Positions 60,749 to 64,000 of a DNA stretch of 64,000 nt are shown piece by piece. Location: positions 1 to 64,000 of the forward strand of contig NZ_VTEH01000012.1 of the NCBI RefSeq assembly GCF_008180615.1, in the 5' to 3' direction. This DNA comes from Rossellomorea vietnamensis. GTDB lineage: Bacteria; Bacillota; Bacilli; Bacillales; Bacillaceae_B. The position numbers were made by a program, and so were the translations under genes. The notes beneath the pieces were generated by a model that worked only from the letters and a program-made list of their open reading frames with translations, was not told where the DNA came from and did no database searches. The stretch's first letter is position 1; every line of letters starts with the position of its first letter.

Positions 60749-63349
60749 ATGAGCCATTTCTTTAATAAGACTTCCCAGGAAGTTTTAGATGAACTGAAAG
60801 TTACCAAGAATGGGCTGCTGTCCAGTGATGTGGAAGAGCGGCGCGAACAGTACGGATATAATGAGTTGGTTGAAGGGAAAAGGAAAACAGGTATTCAGGT
60901 CTTTTTTGAACAGTTTAAAGATTTTCTCGTGATTATTTTGATTGCGGCAGCCATTATTTCAGCCTTCTTAGGAAAATTTGAAAGTACAATCGTGATCTTG
61001 GCTGTCATCATCCTCAACGCGATTCTAGGCACAGTTCAGCATCTGAAAGCGGAACAAAGCTTGAACTCTTTAAAAGAATTGTCATCTCCAGCTGCCAGGG
61101 TTCTGAGGGATGGCCAAAGAATGGATATTCCTTCAAGGGAACTGCTGGTTGGAGACATCCTGCTTCTCGATGCAGGTGACCTGGTCAGTGCGGATGGACG
61201 GATCATTGAGAATCACAGCCTGCAGATCAATGAAAGTTCGTTAACAGGAGAATCCTTGAGTGTGGAAAAGGAGATTGACCCTATTCCGGAAGAGGACGTC
61301 CCGATTGGGGATAAAACGAATATGGTGTTTTCAGGGAGCTTTGTTACATATGGACGCGGTGCAGCCGTTGTCACAAACACAGGGATGAACACGGAAATTG
61401 GAAAGATTGCCAATCTGCTCGAATCGGCAAAAGAGAAAAAAACACCTCTGCAGGAAAGTCTCGATCAGTTTGGAAAGAAGCTTGCGATCATTATCATCGC
61501 CATTGCAGTCTTGATCTTCGCATTGGATCTTATCAGAGGAAATGAGCTTGCGGAATCATTCATGTTCGCTGTAGCTCTGGCAGTAGCCGCCATTCCGGAG
61601 GCACTGGGATCGATCGTGACGATTGTGCTGGCTTTTGGCACCCAGAAGATGGCGAAGCAAAACGCGATTATCCGCAAGCTGCACGCTGTGGAAAGCCTCG
61701 GAAGCATCTCTGTGATTTGTTCGGATAAAACAGGGACGCTGACTCAAAACAAAATGACGGTCCAAAAAGTATATGTAAATCATGGAATGAAGAATCATGA
61801 CGAGCTGGATTTGGAAAACCAGACAGAAAAGAGACTTCTGCTCACCTCATTGCTTTGTAATGATTCTGAGAAAAACGGTGAGAAGGAAATTGGCGATCCA
61901 ACAGAACTCGCGCTGGTGAGTCTTGGGGAACACTATCAGCTCAATGAATTGAGTGTAAGGAAAGAGTGCCCGAGGGAGGGCGAACTGCCTTTTGACTCTG
62001 ATCGAAAAATGATGAGTACAGTCAATCGCTATGAAGGCCGTCATCTCCTGTTCATTAAGGGGGCATTTGATGCTCTTTTATCAAGGGTCAACAAGATTGA
62101 AACATCGGAGGGCATTGCGGAAATTACCGACAGTGACAGACAGGAAATAGAAAGTGTAAACAAGGAATTTTCCAGAAGCGGGCTGCGGGTTCTCGGCTTT
62201 GCTTACAAAGAAGTCGAAGAGGGCAGAACCATTGAGTATGAAGACGAAAATGACTTAACGTTTATCGGATTGATCGCGATGATGGATCCGCCGAGGGAAG
62301 AGTCGGCAGGAGCGGTTGCCGCCTGTATTGATGCCGGAATCAAGCCGGTCATGATTACAGGAGACCATAAGATTACAGCATCGGCCATCGCCAAACAAAT
62401 CGGCATCCTGAAAGATGAATCGGAAGCCGTCGAGGGTGCTCAAATTGAAAAATGGAGTGATGAGGAGCTGCAGGAAAGAGTAGCCGGCATCTCCGTTTAC
62501 GCAAGGGTTTCTCCAGAACACAAAATCCGCATTGTAAGGGCTTGGCAGGAAAAAGGAAATGTCGTGGCCATGACGGGTGATGGCGTGAATGATGGACCGG
62601 CCTTGAAGCAGGCTGACACCGGAATCGCCATGGGAATCACCGGAACAGAAGTGGCCAAAGAAGCATCTTCCATGGTTCTGACAGATGATAACTTTTCCAC
62701 CATTGTAAAAGCCATTGCTAATGGACGCAGCATCTACGCGAACATCCAGAATTCCATCAGGTTCTTACTGGCCGGAAATATGGGCGGGGTTCTAGCCGTT
62801 CTGTATGCATCACTGCTGGCCTTGCCGGTTCCATTTGCAGCGGTTCATTTACTCTTCATCAATCTTTTAACAGACAGTCTGCCGGCAATCGCCATCGGGC
62901 TTGAGCCTCACAATAAAAACATCATGAAACAGGCGCCAAGGGATACTAATACCCCGCTGTTGAATAAGTCTTTCGCCAAACGGGTGACGGTGGAAGGAAT
63001 CATCATTGCTGTCGCAACCTTGATTGCCTTTCACATTGGATTATCCACCGGAGATGCGATGATTGCCAGTACCATGGCCTTTGCCACCTTGTGTTTAGCC
63101 AGATTATTTCATGGATTCAACTCCCGAAGCAAGCAGTCCTTATTCAAGATCGGGGTGTTCTCTAACAAATATGTCTGGTATGCCGTCATCATCGGGTTCA
63201 TCCTGCTGCATCTGGTTCTGCTTATACCTCCCTTTATGAGAGTATTTGAAGTCGCACCGCTCAATGCCGCACAATTTGGCACCATATACATCATGTCTCT
63301 AGTGCCACTTGTGGTCATTCAGTTGTATAGATTGATTTTTGTAAAGTAA
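60749..63349 (+). CDS. cation-transporting P-type ATPase, calcium type
   Basis: P2A-type ATPase, 866 residues with ten membrane helices, pumping Ca2+ (or possibly Mn2+) out of the cell. The actuator motif TGES is at 166-169. Membrane helix 4 has AIPEAL at 281-286, where PEGL is more usual. The phosphorylation site is Asp326 in CSDKTGTLT. Nucleotide-binding KGAFD and the hinge TGDGVNDGPALKQADTGIAMG follow, and helix 6 has LFINLLTDSLPAIAIG. GGAGAGAAG precedes the ATG. It resembles Bacillus YloB. Immediately downstream lies an Mn2+ riboswitch for the next unit. Confidence 0.92.
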   Translation: MSHFFNKTSQEVLDELKVTKNGLLSSDVEERREQYGYNELVEGKRKTGIQVFFEQFKDFLVIILIAAAIISAFLGKFESTIVILAVIILNAILGTVQHLKAEQSLNSLKELSSPAARVLRDGQRMDIPSRELLVGDILLLDAGDLVSADGRIIENHSLQINESSLTGESLSVEKEIDPIPEEDVPIGDKTNMVFSGSFVTYGRGAAVVTNTGMNTEIGKIANLLESAKEKKTPLQESLDQFGKKLAIIIIAIAVLIFALDLIRGNELAESFMFAVALAVAAIPEALGSIVTIVLAFGTQKMAKQNAIIRKLHAVESLGSISVICSDKTGTLTQNKMTVQKVYVNHGMKNHDELDLENQTEKRLLLTSLLCNDSEKNGEKEIGDPTELALVSLGEHYQLNELSVRKECPREGELPFDSDRKMMSTVNRYEGRHLLFIKGAFDALLSRVNKIETSEGIAEITDSDRQEIESVNKEFSRSGLRVLGFAYKEVEEGRTIEYEDENDLTFIGLIAMMDPPREESAGAVAACIDAGIKPVMITGDHKITASAIAKQIGILKDESEAVEGAQIEKWSDEELQERVAGISVYARVSPEHKIRIVRAWQEKGNVVAMTGDGVNDGPALKQADTGIAMGITGTEVAKEASSMVLTDDNFSTIVKAIANGRSIYANIQNSIRFLLAGNMGGVLAVLYASLLALPVPFAAVHLLFINLLTDSLPAIAIGLEPHNKNIMKQAPRDTNTPLLNKSFAKRVTVEGIIIAVATLIAFHIGLSTGDAMIASTMAFATLCLARLFHGFNSRSKQSLFKIGVFSNKYVWYAVIIGFILLHLVLLIPPFMRVFEVAPLNAAQFGTIYIMSLVPLVVIQLYRLIFVK

Positions 63350-63353
63350 CAAA

Positions 63354-63398
63354 GGGACCTTGCCTCTCAACAATGACAGAGGGGCAAGTCTTGTCCCT
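63354..63398 (+). terminator. hairpin after the P-type ATPase gene
   Basis: CTTGCCTCT pairs with AGAGGGGCAAG and outer GGGAC with GTCCC; there is no long T-run, so termination is probable but not strong. Confidence 0.5.
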
Positions 63399-63407
63399 AG
63401 TTGGATA

Positions 63408-63436
63408 TTGACACTTCACTCACAATATTATATTCT
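63408..63436 (+). promoter_or_regulatory. promoter of the riboswitch unit
   Basis: TTGACA, 17-base spacer, TATTCT, about 28 bases before the aptamer. Confidence 0.6.
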
Positions 63437-63464
63437 TATCTTACAAAGTGAATAGTTCTATTCC

Positions 63465-63558
63465 TAAAGGGGAGTAGCTTTTATAGCAAAGTCGTCAATA
63501 CAGAGTTGAACAAGCTCTCGGCTTTGGTAGCAGCCAATCGCTGTTAGCAAGACCTTTA
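63465..63558 (+). promoter_or_regulatory. yybP-ykoY Mn2+ riboswitch aptamer
   Basis: The class hallmarks are visible: TAAAGGGGAGTAGC at the 5' side, GTCGTCAATACAGAG in the middle and GTTAGCAAGACCTTTACC at the 3' side, whose CCTTTA closes P1 with TAAAGG. Binding of Mn2+ would stabilise P1 and prevent the overlapping terminator, an ON switch. Confidence 0.88.
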
Positions 63559-63580
63559 CCTGTTTGGTAAGGTCTTTTTG
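63549..63580 (+). terminator. riboswitch expression-platform terminator
   Basis: AGACCTTTACC pairs with GGTAAGGTCT around a 5-base loop followed by TTTTTG; its left arm is the 3' strand of aptamer P1. Confidence 0.88.
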
Positions 63581-63590
63581 TTTGCCTTAA

Positions 63591-63626
63591 AAACCTTTAC
63601 CAAATTCCTGGTGAAGGTTTTTTTAT
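63591..63626 (+). terminator. second, tandem terminator after the riboswitch
   Basis: AACCTTTACCA pairs with TGGTGAAGGTT around 6 bases, followed by TTTTTAT. Its left arm repeats the CCTTTACC of the first terminator and P1. Confidence 0.82.
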
Positions 63627-63662
63627 GTTCTACCCAGACAAATTTGAAAGGAAGATGACATC

Positions 63663-63788
63663 ATGAAAAAACTAAAACCTTCAATACTAGAGCTGATGAA
63701 ACAAAACCGAGAAGAGTTATTAAGAGATAGAGAGAAGATGGAGAAGATCGAAAGACGGCTTGAAGAGAAGCATGCCAGCCAGAAATAA
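63663..63788 (+). CDS. FbpB-family small basic protein
   Basis: A 41-residue, highly charged helical protein that begins MKKLKPSILELMKQNREEL and ends RRLEEKHASQK. The block ELLRDREKMEKIERRLEEKHASQ is the FbpB family signature; in Bacillus subtilis FbpB is a Fur-controlled partner of the iron-sparing small RNA FsrA. GAAAGGAAG precedes the ATG. Here the gene follows an Mn2+ riboswitch and no Fur box was found, so its control appears different. Confidence 0.72.
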   Translation: MKKLKPSILELMKQNREELLRDREKMEKIERRLEEKHASQK

Positions 63789-63880
63789 CGAATTTGGCAA
63801 CTGAAAAGAAAGGGAGAATACGAGTGTGAAAAAAATCGATTTCCTCATATTTATTATATTATAAGGAGAAACGATTTTAA

Positions 63881-64000
63881 TTGAAAAACCATATACGGAG
63901 CTTGTTTATAATCTTCACCCTATTAACGGTGGCAGAAACACAGTTCCTTGCTGTAGTAAATGAAGACAAGAAGAACCCTCCGCGATTTCAGAACAGTATT
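63881..64000 (+). CDS. partial gene at window end, probably exported protein
   Basis: TTG start after ATAAGGAG. The first 40 residues begin MKNHIRSLFIIFTLLTVAET, a short signal-like hydrophobic stretch, and continue polar to the window edge. A short GTG frame (MKKIDFLIFIIL) overlaps just upstream and may be a leader or a shifted start. The family cannot be judged from the visible part. Confidence 0.35.
   Translation, partial: MKNHIRSLFIIFTLLTVAETQFLAVVNEDKKNPPRFQNSI

Overview
The window looks like a chromosomal segment of a Bacillaceae member, probably a marine or salt-adapted Bacillus-like genus such as Rossellomorea or a close relative. The evidence is strong AGGAGG ribosome binding sites, frequent TTG and GTG starts, SAM-I and yybP-ykoY riboswitches, Bacillus-type gene pairs (yerO-swrC, yhbD-yhbE-yhbF, ykuK, yhfK, cypC, yxjG/H) and several sodium or proton transporters. 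The genus is inference; no rRNA is present.

Layout. 0-9.3 kb: a small membrane protein, a TetR regulator divergent from an RND pump (swrC), a NaChBac-type sodium channel, PsiE and an NhaC antiporter. 9.5-13.2 kb: a leftward nosD-nosL-nosY-nosF copper-site maturation set with no nosZ nearby. 14-20.4 kb: a SAM-riboswitch-controlled MetE-like gene, a 53-bp tandem array, a 40-residue peptide gene with its own promoter and terminator ahead of an MFS exporter, a heptad-repeat coiled-coil protein, a CYP152 fatty-acid peroxygenase and a lipoprotein. 21-28.7 kb: TetR divergent from an MmpL-type transporter and its secreted partner, then a VOC protein and an AbgT transporter. 29-40 kb: a Fur-box-rich iron-chelate locus with three substrate-binding lipoproteins, two FecCD permeases, an ATPase, an FhuF-like reductase, an AraC regulator, a nitroreductase and a methyltransferase. 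40-48 kb: DegV, amine oxidase, HxlR with a VOC gene, YkuK, the bactofilin operon and an Rrf2 regulator. 48.4-55.2 kb: an AT-rich accessory stretch with an acetyltransferase, a second histidyl-tRNA synthetase carrying an in-frame amber codon behind a His-rich leader peptide, two HAD phosphatases, an MccF-like peptidase and a decayed RelE module. 55.3-64 kb: nitroreductase, YhfK, a long 53-bp array, a CPA2 antiporter, a calcium-type P-ATPase and a manganese riboswitch ahead of an FbpB-like small protein.

The most unusual feature is the intergenic DNA. At least four unrelated repeat families form tandem arrays with the same 52-53 bp period (about five helical turns), each unit carrying an inverted repeat, and a fifth family has a 21-bp period (about two turns). 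Other intergenic stretches hold degenerate dispersed elements. I did not run any search or folding program; family names rest on recognised motifs and gene order.
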